NCBI GenBank assembly: GCA_033239525.1
Contig: BSYO01000004.1
Coordinates: 17,646,037 to 17,710,036, forward strand
Source of the DNA: Nepenthes gracilis
Taxonomy: Eukaryota; Streptophyta; Magnoliopsida; Caryophyllales; Nepenthaceae
Direction: 5' to 3'
DNA length: 64,000 nt
A model generated the notes under the pieces. The model was given only the letters and a program-made list of their open reading frames with translations, did not search any database and was not told where the DNA came from. Below are positions 1-12,100 of the stretch, piece by piece (positions within the stretch are counted from its first letter, which is position 1; each line of letters starts with the position of its first letter). A program made the position numbers and the translations under genes.

Positions 1-159
1 ATGTAATGTTATTGTCTCTTCTTGGATACTGAACTCCATTTTGAAGGATCTTGCTCAAAGTATCATCTACATGGAATGAGCATGTGAAATGCAGAATGAT
101 CTCAAGGAAATATTGAGCTAAGGAAATGGACCCAGAATCTATTAACTCCAGAAAGCCAT

Positions 160-720
160 CTCGTATGTCTCTCAAAACAATGGCTCGGTGAGTGCTTATT
201 ACACTAAACTCAAAAGCCTTTGGGAATGGCTTGTGAATTATAGACAGCTCCCTAGATGCACTTGTGGTTCTTTGAAGATTGCTGCTCAATATTTGTCTCA
301 AGATTGTTGTTTACAATTCCTAATGGTACTAGATGATACATATTCTCATGTTAGAGGGCAAATCCTATAAATGGATCCTATGCTATCATTGAACAAAGTT
401 TTCTCTTTAGTGTTGCAGGAAGAAAGGCAGAGAAATTGTATCTGTCTCTCAACAGAACTTTGAAGAAATGGCCCTAGCAAACAAGGTATATTACAACAAT
501 TCCCCTATCTCAGCACAAGGCTCTGGGAATAAAACTGCTCCATAGCAAAATTATAGTCAGCTCAACAAGAAGGATTGACCGATTTGTAGCTATTGTGGTG
601 TCATAGGCCACATCAAGGACAAATGCTATAAACTACATGGCTATCCATTAGGTTTCAAGGAAAACCTGTCAACATGGCTGCAAATCAAACCTCCCCCTTG
701 ATACATGCCGATTCCAACGA
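160..720 (+). pseudogene. copia gag relic (UBN2-type gag plus CCHC knuckle)
   Basis: The frame from 188 reads YYTKLKSLWEWL and later FLMVLDDTYSHVRGQIL, the hallmark of the plant copia gag_2/UBN2 domain. It continues past a TAA at 368 with MDPMLSLNKVFSLVLQEE. A CCHC zinc knuckle follows at about 579-650 (CSYCGVIGHIKDKCYKLHGYP, with C, C, H and C all present), after a frameshift. In the family this protein packages retrotransposon RNA into virus-like particles. Stops and shifts make it non-functional here. Confidence 0.8.
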
Positions 721-959
721 TAATGGTGTCCAACTTTCATTTTCTCTAAAGCAATGCCGCAACTTCTTACCCTTCTCAAGCCTTAAGTAGAAAGTAAATT
801 GGGAAGCAATGCTGTCCAAGGGAATACATCGGCTTCTTTGAGCCATGCTCATGTTGTTCAAACATCTGTAAACCCACTGTCTGATCAACCTGCACCTTTT
901 ACATTCTCAGGAATTTCTATATGCCTCTCTAATGTTTTTAATCAGCAATAATAACCCTC

Positions 960-3900
960 TATTCCGTAAATCATTGACTCATGAGCTATTGATCACATGG
1001 TGTGTTCGACCTCCTATTTCACTACCTTGATAATTGCTGCCAATACATTTGTTAAGCTGCCAAATGAACTCTTAGCCCCAGTTACACACATTGGCAGTGC
1101 TGAATTGTCTAATGGTCTTACACTAACTTACCGCCCATACAAATGTTGCTTGATTTTTCTGTCCCATTTATATTTCATAGAGGACCTACACACATGGAGG
1201 ATGATTGGATTGGGGAAGCTTAAAGATGGCCTTTACTATGTAAAGAAGCATAATAGCCAGACCGCAGCTGATAATCAACACAACTCTTCTTCAAATATGT
1301 CTTTTTCTGTTGTTAATAACTCAAGCCTGTTTCAAGAAAATATAGACCTTTAGCATTGTCGATTAGGGCATCTATCTATTACACAAAATTGTACCAAACA
1401 TAGTTTTACAAGTGAAAATTGTTCTGTTTGCCCTTTGGCAAAACAACGTTGCCTATCCTTTCATTCCAGTCTAGTGATAATTTTTCTAATGGCATATTTC
1501 AACTAGTACATTGTGACATTTGGAGCCCCTTCTTTATCCCTTCCAGAGATGGGTATTGATAATTTCTCACTATAGTGGATTACTGTAGCAAATTGCTTGG
1601 GTGTATTTGATGCACTCAAAATCACTAACCAGTTCATTTGTCCAACATGCATCACAGTTGAAAATTGGTGTAACATCAAAATCAAATGTCTTAGATCAGA
1701 TAGTAGCTCAGAATTGATCTCATAGAGTTCTTTGACTTATCCATTGACTCATTTGTATGGACACTCCACAATAAACGCAAACAGCAACATATTCTCAATG
1801 TTTCTAGAGCATTGAGATTCCAAGCCAAGCATCCTATTGAATTCTAAATAGATTGCATCTTGACAACCACATATTTCATCAACAGAATTCCTATTCCAAT
1901 TCATCGCTATAGATCACCCTATGAAATAATTCATTCCAAACGACCCTCATCTTCACATCTAAAGGTCTTTGGGTGCCTCTATTATGCATCCACTCTCAAA
2001 AGGAATATTAAAAAAATTGATCCTACCGCAAAACAGTGTATATTCCTCGGATATCCTTATAAAGTTAAGGCATACGAGGTGTATGATTTACAAACTCAAA
2101 CAACCTTCCTGTTAAGAGGTGATGTTTTCTACAAAAACATATTTCCTTTTAATTCTGCCCCCTCATCAGTAACTACACATTCATATGATGCTGTTCCCTA
2201 TTCTCCACCGGATATCTTTTTTCCTCCACCACTCCTACAAAATAATCACACGTCCACCAAGGTATCCCCATCATCCAATGCACCTATTACCTCCTCTTTA
2301 TCAGTTACTTAAAGTCCTATATTAAGTCATCAAGAGTTAGAAAGCCTCTTTCATATTTTGTTAAATTTCATTGCAATTTGGCTCAATGAACATCCCCATT
2401 TCAATTTGACATGGATACAAGGTCTTCATGATCAGGTAAACTCCATGATCTCTCAATTTTTTTTGCTTATGATAAGTATTCTCCTTCATCCTAAGCATAC
2501 TTGCTTTCCCTTTCTTCACAATCTGAGCCTAAATCCTTCAAAGAATCTGTGAAGCATCTGGAGGGGGGTGATACCATGAAAACAGAACTCCAGGCCCTTA
2601 TTAGCTGTAACAATTGGACAGTTACTACTCTTCCCAAAGGAAAGACATCAATAGGTTGCAAATGGGTTTTCAAATGAAAACTAAAATTGGATGGTACTAT
2701 TGAACAATTCAAGGCTTGACTAGCACTAAAAGGCAACACTCTTGATTATTAAGATACTTTTTTTCCCTGTCGCAAAACTTGTTACTATCAAGACCTTACT
2801 TGCTACTGCATCCATCAAATAGTGGCATCTACAACCATTGGATGTCAATAATGTTTTTTTGCATGGTGATTTAATGATGTGGTTTATATGCATTTATCCC
2901 CAGGTTATCGTCCCTCTAGTCATGGCCCAGTAGAAGAATCCCTTGTTTGCAAATTGAATAAATCAATTTATGGGTTAAAACAAGCTTCGAGGTAATGGTT
3001 CCATGAGCTGTCCTCTTTCATCCTTACACAAGGATTTAAGCAATCCATGGCCAATTACTCCCTATTCATTAGAATAAGAGACAAATCCTACATGGTTTTG
3101 TTGATCTATGTAGATGGCATCATTCTAGCAGGTAATGATGCCTTGTTCATCACTCAATCTAAGCATACATTTGATAGCAAGTTTAAACTCAAAGATCTGG
3201 GGGCATTCAAATACTTTCTTGGTCTTGAAATTTCTCGATCTTCCCCTAGAATAACTCTTTGTCATAGAAAGTATGTATTAGAAATACTAGCAGATGCTGA
3301 TTATCTTACTGTCGTCAAGCCAAATCACCAGTGGTGCAAAATTTAGAACTTGGTAAGTTTGAAGGGGAACCTCTTTCTAATTCTTCAACATATCGACAGT
3401 TAATTGGAAGGCATCTCTACTTAACCATCTTGAGACCTAACTTATCATTTGTAGCCAATCTCCTCAATCAGTTCCCCAACAGTCCCAAGCAGTGCCATCT
3501 TGATGCTGCCCATCATATTCTTCGATATGTTAAAGCTACCACTAGACAAGGGTCTTTCTTTCCATCCTCCTCATGGATTCATCTCAGAGATTGTTTTATG
3601 ACTCTGATTTGGCAGTGCGCCCAGATACGTGTCAATCCTCCACTTGTTTCACTGTTTATCTTGGGAATTCTCTTAAATCTTAGAAATCAAAGAAGTAGCA
3701 CACTGTTTATAGGTCTTCTGCTGAAGCAGAATATCGCACAATGGCTATAGTCTATTGTGAACTTACATGACTAAAGTTGCTTTTACTTGATTTGGGTGCT
3801 GCTCATCCACAACCTGCTCTTCTATTGTGTGACAATAAAGTAGCTTTACATATTGCTGCCAACCCAGTCTTTCACGAGCAAACCATGCACACCAAGATTG

Positions 3901-4080
3901 ATTGCCACATTTTTAGTTGGGATTTATTCAAACACTTCATGTTCCTAGTGTGCATCAACTAGCCAATGTTATGGCTAAGGCCTTACCTGCGGACAGATTT
4001 ATCTCTCAATGGCAAAAATGGTGTACACAATTTGCAGTTATCACCTTGAAATACATTAGTGAAATGACCTTAACGAATAG
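960..4080 (+). pseudogene. copia pol relic (PR-IN-RT-RNase H)
   Basis: In order: a protease-like AIDHM motif near 985 whose DTGA-type active site is gone; a GAG-pre-integrase piece (WRMIGLGKLKDGLYY, about 1195-1240); the integrase C-terminal part at 1860-2160 (HLKVFGCLYYAS, CIFLGYP); RT from about 2580 (IGCKWVFK, then [11 protein letters not shown] near 2960, then LKDLGAFKYFLGLEISRS near 3190-3240); and RNase H at 3730-3960 ([17 protein letters not shown], then TKIDCHIF). The RT catalytic box near 3108 reads YVDG instead of YVDD. At least a dozen in-frame stops or shifts are visible. It is a dead copy. Confidence 0.85.
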
Positions 4081-4181
4081 TGAAAGTACACAAGATCTGT
4101 TGTCCATGGTCTTAACGAATAGTGCAGATGATAATGATGGTGATTTTGTATGGTGGGAATGAAATGACTAAGAGAGAGGGG

Positions 4182-6106
4182 TTGCATTGTGTGGATTATA
4201 TATTTAAAAGAAATACATTATTTTAAATTTTGTAAAAGGCTAGGGATATTTAGGAAAATTAATGAAAAATTATTTTTTTGGAAAAAAGAAAGTGAGAGCT
4301 TGAGTGCCTGGTTGCCTTGTTTCAGGTTCTCACGTTGCCATTTTGCCTTGTCTGTACATGGGCTAGGTCCCTGTTCCTCACCTTGTGTTGCCTGAGCACC
4401 TAGGCAAGCATCCGGAATGCCTTTGACAACATTGGGTACGTGGACACATCATGTGGTTGAAATTCATCTTATTCTACACCCTATGGAAATATAAATTCAT
4501 GGATGTACTTTGGTACTTGCATATGGTTAATGCATTTTATTCTTACCTTGGAACTGGTGCCTTTGATTTTGTTGGGGAGAACCTTGGAGAAACAAAGGTC
4601 TTGCGGGGAAAAAAACATGTTGCCAGATATGGCAAGAGTTTTTTTTAATTAATTGTTGTATTGTTGGATCCAGTCTCTGTGATTATTACCCTCAAACTCA
4701 TGCTTTGCCAGAGTATTGTTTGACATTTTTTCTAATGGACATGTTATTGAATTTTATTGCGAACTTTTCTTGTTTCTAAACGAGATTAAGATATTGACAA
4801 ATAAATTTCTGCATGTTTATTGAATACCTTGAACCTTCTGAACATCGAATTGGAAGGTATTTCCTGGAGTTGTCCTTCCTGTGGCCGGTGCTGGGATCAT
4901 GGCCTACTTCATATTGCTAAACTAGGGTTCTTAAAGGTGTTCAGCACCCTGTCATGCAGGATGAGAAAGGAAAAGGGAGAATTACGGAGGAGAGAGGTGG
5001 AATCAGATAAAGGGAGAAAAACAGCAGAGAAATCAGATTGCAAGAAGACCAGACTAGAGGGAAGTATTGAAATATCTCAATGACCAATCAATTATCAATA
5101 ACGTAATAAAAATAGAGGTTATGGTTCCTTCTATATGATCCTAATTCATCTAATTGGGCAATAATATATAGCTTCCTAAGCAATAATGAAGCGAAAGTAA
5201 ACTCCTAAACTCGATATAATAAAGATAATGTCTTAATATCACTAAATATCCCGTAAAACTACTAATAATGTGTAAATATAATATTCTTCTGGAGAACAAG
5301 GAAATATTAAATTATATCTAATTCCTAAGTTTAGCTTCCATTCTCATCTCTCGTGAACTTTCTAGATGTAAATTTCATTGATTATTTTTGCCTTGTATGG
5401 ACTTGCAATCTTTTAGTTCCAAATTTGACCTTTGGTAGGAGTGGCAAAAGGAATTTGTTATTTGTTTCTTCAAATTTTTAATCCCCTTTAACTTTTCCAA
5501 ATCCCAAATAGACTCTTAGAAATTGTTGTAAATAAGTGTCTTCTTTTTTATTTGCATGAGAATGTCTATTGTCTAAACATTTTTTGGGAGTTGTGGAATT
5601 CGGTTGCCCCATTTTTGGCTCAAAGAGGGTAGCTTAAAGAATCTAGTGTAATGTCAATTATGTATGTGTTATTTAACCCAAATTCGGAGCCTAGCAATAG
5701 GGCTATGAGATCTAGTATTGGCACTACATGGCATGAATTTCTTAACCGGAGGCACAGAAAGGCTTGAGAGGTTTTCATGCTAGAGGAGGAGTTCATTGGT
5801 TAAGTAATTTGAGGAATGCCTCTTAGCATCCTATGAATTATGAAGACTTCTTTACCGATCAAAGAAATAATTGTAGTTTCAACGTATGCATAATCGTTTG
5901 CATGGCCTCATTCTACAAAAGTAATCAGTTCTGAATGACTAGTTAAATTATACTAATGTTTTCCCTTTCGAACAAAGAACAGGAAGTTTGCCTTTCCTAT
6001 TTGTCCTTCCCAACTGTACTAAACTTGAAGCTTTTCTTTTTTAGCCCATTAAATCTGAGGAATGAAGCTATACTGCATATGCTAATATTGGCTGCCATGT
6101 CTGCAG
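4182..6106. other. non-coding; possible 3' LTR of the copia relic, then intron-like sequence
   Basis: It starts with a possible LTR start at 4183 (TGCATTGTG after a purine tract). No recognisable coding exon was found in either orientation. The last part (to 6106) precedes a clean CTGCAG 3' splice acceptor and must be IF-3 intron. I looked for the upstream IF-3 exon (transit peptide and the start of the N domain) and did not find it. Confidence 0.4.
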
Positions 6107-6159
6107 GTGATACTTTCACTCGATGCAGATCCTCCAGTTGTGAGAATAATGGATTATGA
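6107..6159 (+). CDS. IF-3 exon a (end of N domain)
   Basis: A 53-bp exon between CTGCAG and GTATGC, encoding VILSLDADPPVVRIMDY plus two bases of a split codon. The split codon is completed (GA+C, Asp) by the exon 8.5 kb downstream. Confidence 0.82.
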
Positions 6160-9100
6160 GTATGCTATCAATTTGTCTCTTGGATCTCATTTATTTTATT
6201 CAGCAATAACAGACACCTTCCATCCTTGTTGTAAAATTAATTGCCAAAGAAGGGTCCTATCAATAGGGGATTTTTGTTGAAAGTACGATGCCTCATTTGT
6301 TTCTAATGGATGGGCCCTCAAAAAAACACAAACTTGCAGCAGATCAATTTCTATGGTGGAAAGTGAATTTTTGGTGGAAGGAATTCACATAGGCTCCCAC
6401 TTTTATTTGTTTGAGAGGATAATGGAATGCATCATACTTCAAACAATTTTAAAGTAATTCAAAATAACTTTTAGACTCACCTAAATTAATTGGGAACATG
6501 AATCATTTTAGAATTCTCTAATTCACTTATCTCAGTTAATACATGTATCCATCTTAAAACATTCTAAATGAAACACATCCAATACATGCATCCATTTACA
6601 TGAAACCATCTTAATACACCCAATTCCAAGATAACTTGTCATGTTGGTTTAATTACCCAGCATTCCCCCTTTAAACACCATTTCTGAGAGTCATCATTCC
6701 AATATGAACTTCAATCTTCCAAATGTATAATTCTTTAAACTCTCAGAAAAAATATTTGCAACTTGATTGTAGGATTTGCAATATACGAACTCCATATCTC
6801 TCTTTCACATGCCTTCTAATAAGATGATAAAGCGCATCAATGGGCTTGCTTCTTTCATGAAGTACCCGATTCTTGACAAGTGCAATTGTTGATTTGTTGT
6901 GAACACGAATCTCCATGTCACCTACCTATCAAAATTCCAAATACTTGACAAACACCCCAACTAAATTGCATGGCACTGTAGCATTTGTCACAACATATTG
7001 CATCTCACAAGTTAACAAGGTGACAATGGGTTACTTCTACGAGGACCAAGTAAAACCTCCATTGTTCCACAAAGAAAACAAATCCATAGTGCTATCCATG
7101 TCTCTATCCTTATCACTATCAAATAGCCAAGAAGCTTAAAGTTAAGTAAAGAATAGAATATTACTATCATAGAATGTACCTTAAATAGAATTAAAATCCT
7201 CATAGCAGCAAGAAGATGTGAAAGATTTGGTGCTTCCATGTATCTACTAAAAATTCCTTTTCCATTTGCACCTCCTCTATGCCAAGGAAATGACCAATCA
7301 AGCCTATGTCTGTCATCTCAAATGTTTTTGCACCATGCTTCTCTTGCAATCATCGATAAAAGTTGAATTATTGCCTATGAAGATTAAATCATCCACATAG
7401 AGGCATACAATGAACTCATCTTCATTAGCACTCACCTCCGTGCATACAATCAACTCATCTTCACTGCCATGGACACAAAAATATTCGTCAATCCATGCAT
7501 TCTAGAGTATGGGTGTTTATTTAAATCTATGAAGAGCCTTCCTCAACTGGTTCACTTTATTTTCATGCCCTTCCTTAATATAGCCGATGGGTTGTTTCAC
7601 ATAGATCTCTCTTCATGGACCCTGTTCAAGAATGCCGATTTTATATCTAGTTGGTAAATCTTCCACTTGTGTTGAGCTACTGAAGAAATAATCAATCCAT
7701 GGCAATAGGAGCAAAGACTTCATCATATTAATGCCATATTATTGTTTGTAGCCCAAGATCCACCACCTTTGCCTTGTACCATTGGATTTCACCCTTCACA
7801 TCTTTCTTTGTTTTGTACTCCCACTTGGAACCAATTGCCTACTTGCCTTGTGGTAGTCTAGTTAAAGACGAAGTGTTGTTTTTCTCAATTGCATTTAATT
7901 CTTCATTCATGGCTTTCCTCCTCTTCTTTTGGTTGACCTCCTTAAAGCAAGTAGTGTAACATCCCAATGTTTCATTTTCCAGTTTATGACATGTTTTTGG
8001 TGCATGATTTATTAATCATATTTATTTGCGCCATTTGGGTTGATTTATTTTTGTGGATTGAAATTGTTATTGTGGGATTATATTAGATTGGAATTAATGG
8101 ATTAATTTGTCCTGTGAATCATATGCACATGGGCCTAATATATTGATCAAATTAAGAATAATTTTAGTGGTAAAATAATTGGGAGAATTTATATAAATGT
8201 GTGGCTGAAATTATGGTTAATCAATTAAGAATAATTTATAGATAAATATTTGGTATGTTTGAGGAAAGTATAAGGGGAATATTGTGCATATAGTGGCTGA
8301 ACTTGGCTATTAAAAGTGAGGAATTTTGTGTAAATTTTATTAAGAATTATGGAAATGATTACAGATGATATATTGGTATATTACTTGTGGCCGGTTTACG
8401 GTGGGTTTTAGGAATAATTTTGATGCGAATAATTTGTGATATTAAGATATATATGAGGAGGTAATTGCTTGATTTGCACACCATTAGAGCTAATTGACGT
8501 AAATTATAGGGCCAATATATTGAAAATATATTTGAAGAATATTTGAGAGGAAAACAAGATGGAAAGAAAATAAATGGGAGGCTGTCCAAAAGGGATATAC
8601 AGGATTATATTCAAGAGAGAAAGAGGACTTCATATTATTAATCTGTAATCTTCTTATGTATTCCTTGAGGAATCTATTTTTACATGTTTGCATTATATGG
8701 TTTTGCAAGTTAGATTCACATATGATATGATTTATTATTTTTCTGTAACACATTTGAGGTGACATTTGAATGACATTGAAACATTGTGCTTCAAAAAAGC
8801 AACATTAGAGTAGCGTTTTATTACTAGTCGAATGTTGTACCTAGATAGTTAATGCTAGTTCATTTTGCATGTGAGATTTGAATGTAAAGCCTTTGCCTTT
8901 ACGTTATTATTTGGTCATATTTGATGAGATTATGGATTAACATGTGGTTAAATCACTTAAAAATAGCTTTTGTTTTGCAACATTTGAGGCTGCTTTTAAA
9001 AACATTCAAACATTATTTTTTGGAATAGTGACATTCAAGTTAGCATTTGAATGTCAAATCAACAATTTAGTAACAATGTTGTGACATTAGTTTCCTAGCC

Positions 9101-12100
9101 TAAGAGCGTTTATCTTATAGTTATGATGATTTTTAGAGGGTTTTGGTAATCCTTTATTGGATGTGGTCGAGTGGGGTACTAGATACTCATGTGATGGGTT
9201 CCACTATCGTTCCTCATTTTCGTTCGTTAATTATGGACTCCTTTGATTTGATATTATTGTTGATACTATTTTTCATGTTGTCCTATTTATCTTTGTAATT
9301 ATTGATATTCTCTTAGAGAATGTGGTGGAGTTTCATATATACAGGTTTATATCTTGTTCTTGTTCCATGGATAAGCAAAGGGATGTATGAGAAACCACTA
9401 AGGTATATGAATGTAGTCCACATTCATCCGATACCGATTCGATTCTTAAGGTTGTAAGGCCTTTGTTTGTTTCAATTGAGGATGCTTATTTTCCATGTGG
9501 GACCATTGTGTGTGATATTGTAGGATATCAAGTGAGAGGTTTGCGTTGTCGCATGCCAGACCATGTGTGCTAGGGGATCCTTTTTGTATTGTTTAGGGTG
9601 GTAGAGAGGAATCCCAATTGAGAATATCACGGATATCGAGAGTGGAGGCATGTCAGACTGTGGACATTGGAGATCATTTGGTATTACTTTAGGAATGGTA
9701 GAAGGGAGGCTCGTGTGACTTACCTAGCCGATGGAGGTGAAAGTACGTTAGTCTTTGGATTACAATAATGGAAATAATATTCAAGGAGATTTGTTGGCAC
9801 CTTATTTTGTTTTGTGCAAACCCCGATTTAGTTGGGTTTTCCAAGGAAATCCAAAGAGGTTCATTGATATCTTTTGGAATATATTGAGACCTAGTTTGTG
9901 TTGGGATTCTAATGAATCCAGTTTATTGGTATCTTGTGATGACTTGTCAAGATCATGATGATGCTAAGTTTTGAGATATCTAGGAACTATTGTTTTCTAT
10001 CATATATTGTGTATTGTCATATTGTGCTTTTGAACATTTTTGTGACAGATGAGTTCCTTAGATTAATCACTAACTTTTGCTATTATTGACTTTGGTCATA
10101 GATTATTTGCTAGGAATTTGGTTTATTCTTTGTGTTCTTTCCCCTCTCAGAGTCGATTACAGGTTGTCGTGGAAACCTATTTTGGAGCGATGGTGACTGG
10201 CTTGGTGTGTGGACACAAAGGTCTCATAGAGGATGGCTTAGCATTTGCTTTAGTCTATGCCATCTCTTTAGTCATTGGACTATTTGATTTATCATTATAT
10301 TATGGTGGTTGACTACAAATATTTTAGTTTTGGGGTTGTATTTCCCCATTATTTCATTGTCTTGGATTTTAGAGTTTTATGAGTGGTTGCTTTTGTTATG
10401 GATTTTGTGATATTGTTTTAGCGAGATGTTTCTGCATCTCGATAGGAAGGTAGTGGACCTGCCCTAGGTTGTGACAAGTTGCCAAGAAACAATGAAAATT
10501 CAGATCTGTCTTCTTGGTTCTCAGCGTCTCCACAAATCTCCATCAAGTTTCCTGTCTTCAATGGCCTTTCACTTGAACTTGCTTCTGAAGATGGAGAAGA
10601 ATTATGAGTAGTTTGTGGCCTATTATGAACTTCTCTAATCATTTCCTCCTCTTCTTCTAAATGCAATTCCGCAACACTTTTCCATCTTTCTTCCAATCCC
10701 ACATTCCATCTTCTTCATACACCACATCTCTACTTGTAAAACCATTTTGGTAATTGGATTGTACAGCTTAGTTGAACCACCTTACCCAAGAAAATGCATG
10801 CTTCACCCATGTCATCTAGCTTTGTTCTCCTTTCTTCCTGAATTTCGTCATATTGCAAAGCATCAAAAAACTCGAGTATGATACATCTTGCTTGTGTGAA
10901 CTCCAAGCCTCTTCTAGTGTGTTTAAGTATACACTATTTGTGGGACATCTATTATGTAAATACACCAGATATGCAACCATTTTTGCCCAAATTCTGGCAA
11001 TTTTCCCCATTCATCATGCTTCTCACCATGTCAAGAATGGTTATGGAGTCAGTTGATGCACGATTCCATGTTCTTTGCAAAAATCTTCAAAGAAATCGGA
11101 TGTGTACTCATTACCTTTATTGAACCATTGGATCTTCAATTGTTAATCAATTTGGTTCTCAACAAGCGCCTTGAATTCCTGGAAAGCCTCAACCTTCTGG
11201 ATTTGTTCTTCAAAAAGTAAACCAAAGTTGTAAGGCTAAAATCACAGATACAAGTAAGAAAATATTGGTATGCACGAGCTCCAAAGGAAGTTGAGCTCTC
11301 CACCTCAAGGTTTTCAAAGATCTCACTCTTTGATGCTTGCGAAGAATTACCCCTCACAAACCTGATGAGGATGATCATTAGAAGGCAATCTCTTCACCAT
11401 GTTCTTCGTTGCTAAGATCTTTAATCTGCTGAAGTTGCAGTGTCTGTATCTCAAATTCCATAGCCAAGAATTATCACGAATAATAGGACTAAAGCATCAG
11501 GATGCATCATGTTGAATATGCAAATAAAACATCCTTCCTCTTGTCGTTTTGAGATGAGTAACCAAGTTTCAACATCTATCCCACAGTGTAAGTGCCTATT
11601 TGTTCAACTAAATGCTATAATTTTTCACCAAAAGTTGGCCTACACTCGAAAGGTTCCTTGCTAAATTTGGCACATGACATAACACTAGATAAAATCATGG
11701 CTACCTTTTTGAGCATGATGAGAGTTTTCCCAACACCATTTACCTCGTGTGTTGTCTTCAAAAGTTATATATCCCTTCATACTTTCATCCAAATCAACGG
11801 ACAAATCTTTTTGCCCCATAATTGGTTGGGTGCACCAGTATTAACAAACCATGTGTATCCATCATTCTCTGCAATTTCATTATGGGCAAATAACAAAGTA
11901 GATGGCACACATTGATTTCTTTCTCTGCCAAACTTGCTTCTTGAATGACTTCATTTCCTTGCCCTGGCCAACACTTCTCATTGAAGTTCTGTACTTGCCA
12001 CTATTAAAACGTTGCATGTTTCTTTTATCAAACCTTTGTTGGAAAGACTGATTAAAAAATTCACCTTTCGATCTTCCTCTTGGAGCGTATGAAGTTTGGC

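Larger units (their letters stand above)
1..4181 (+). mobile_element. Ty1/copia retrotransposon relic, 5' end outside window
   Basis: Gag, zinc knuckle, protease remnant, GAG-pre-integrase, integrase, reverse transcriptase and RNase H pieces occur in copia order on the + strand. They are broken by many stops and frameshifts. A purine tract at 4171-4181 sits where the polypurine tract should be, so a 3' LTR may begin at the TG at 4183. I could not find its end, and the 5' LTR is not in the window. The element lies upstream of the first recognisable IF-3 exon and in the same orientation. It may therefore sit in an IF-3 intron or between the promoter-proximal exon and the rest of the gene; this is inference. 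Confidence 0.85.

Noticed and set aside
10418..10702. 94-codon ORF as a stand-alone gene
   Set aside because: It is the integrase-RT linker of the copia relic reading into the solo LTR.
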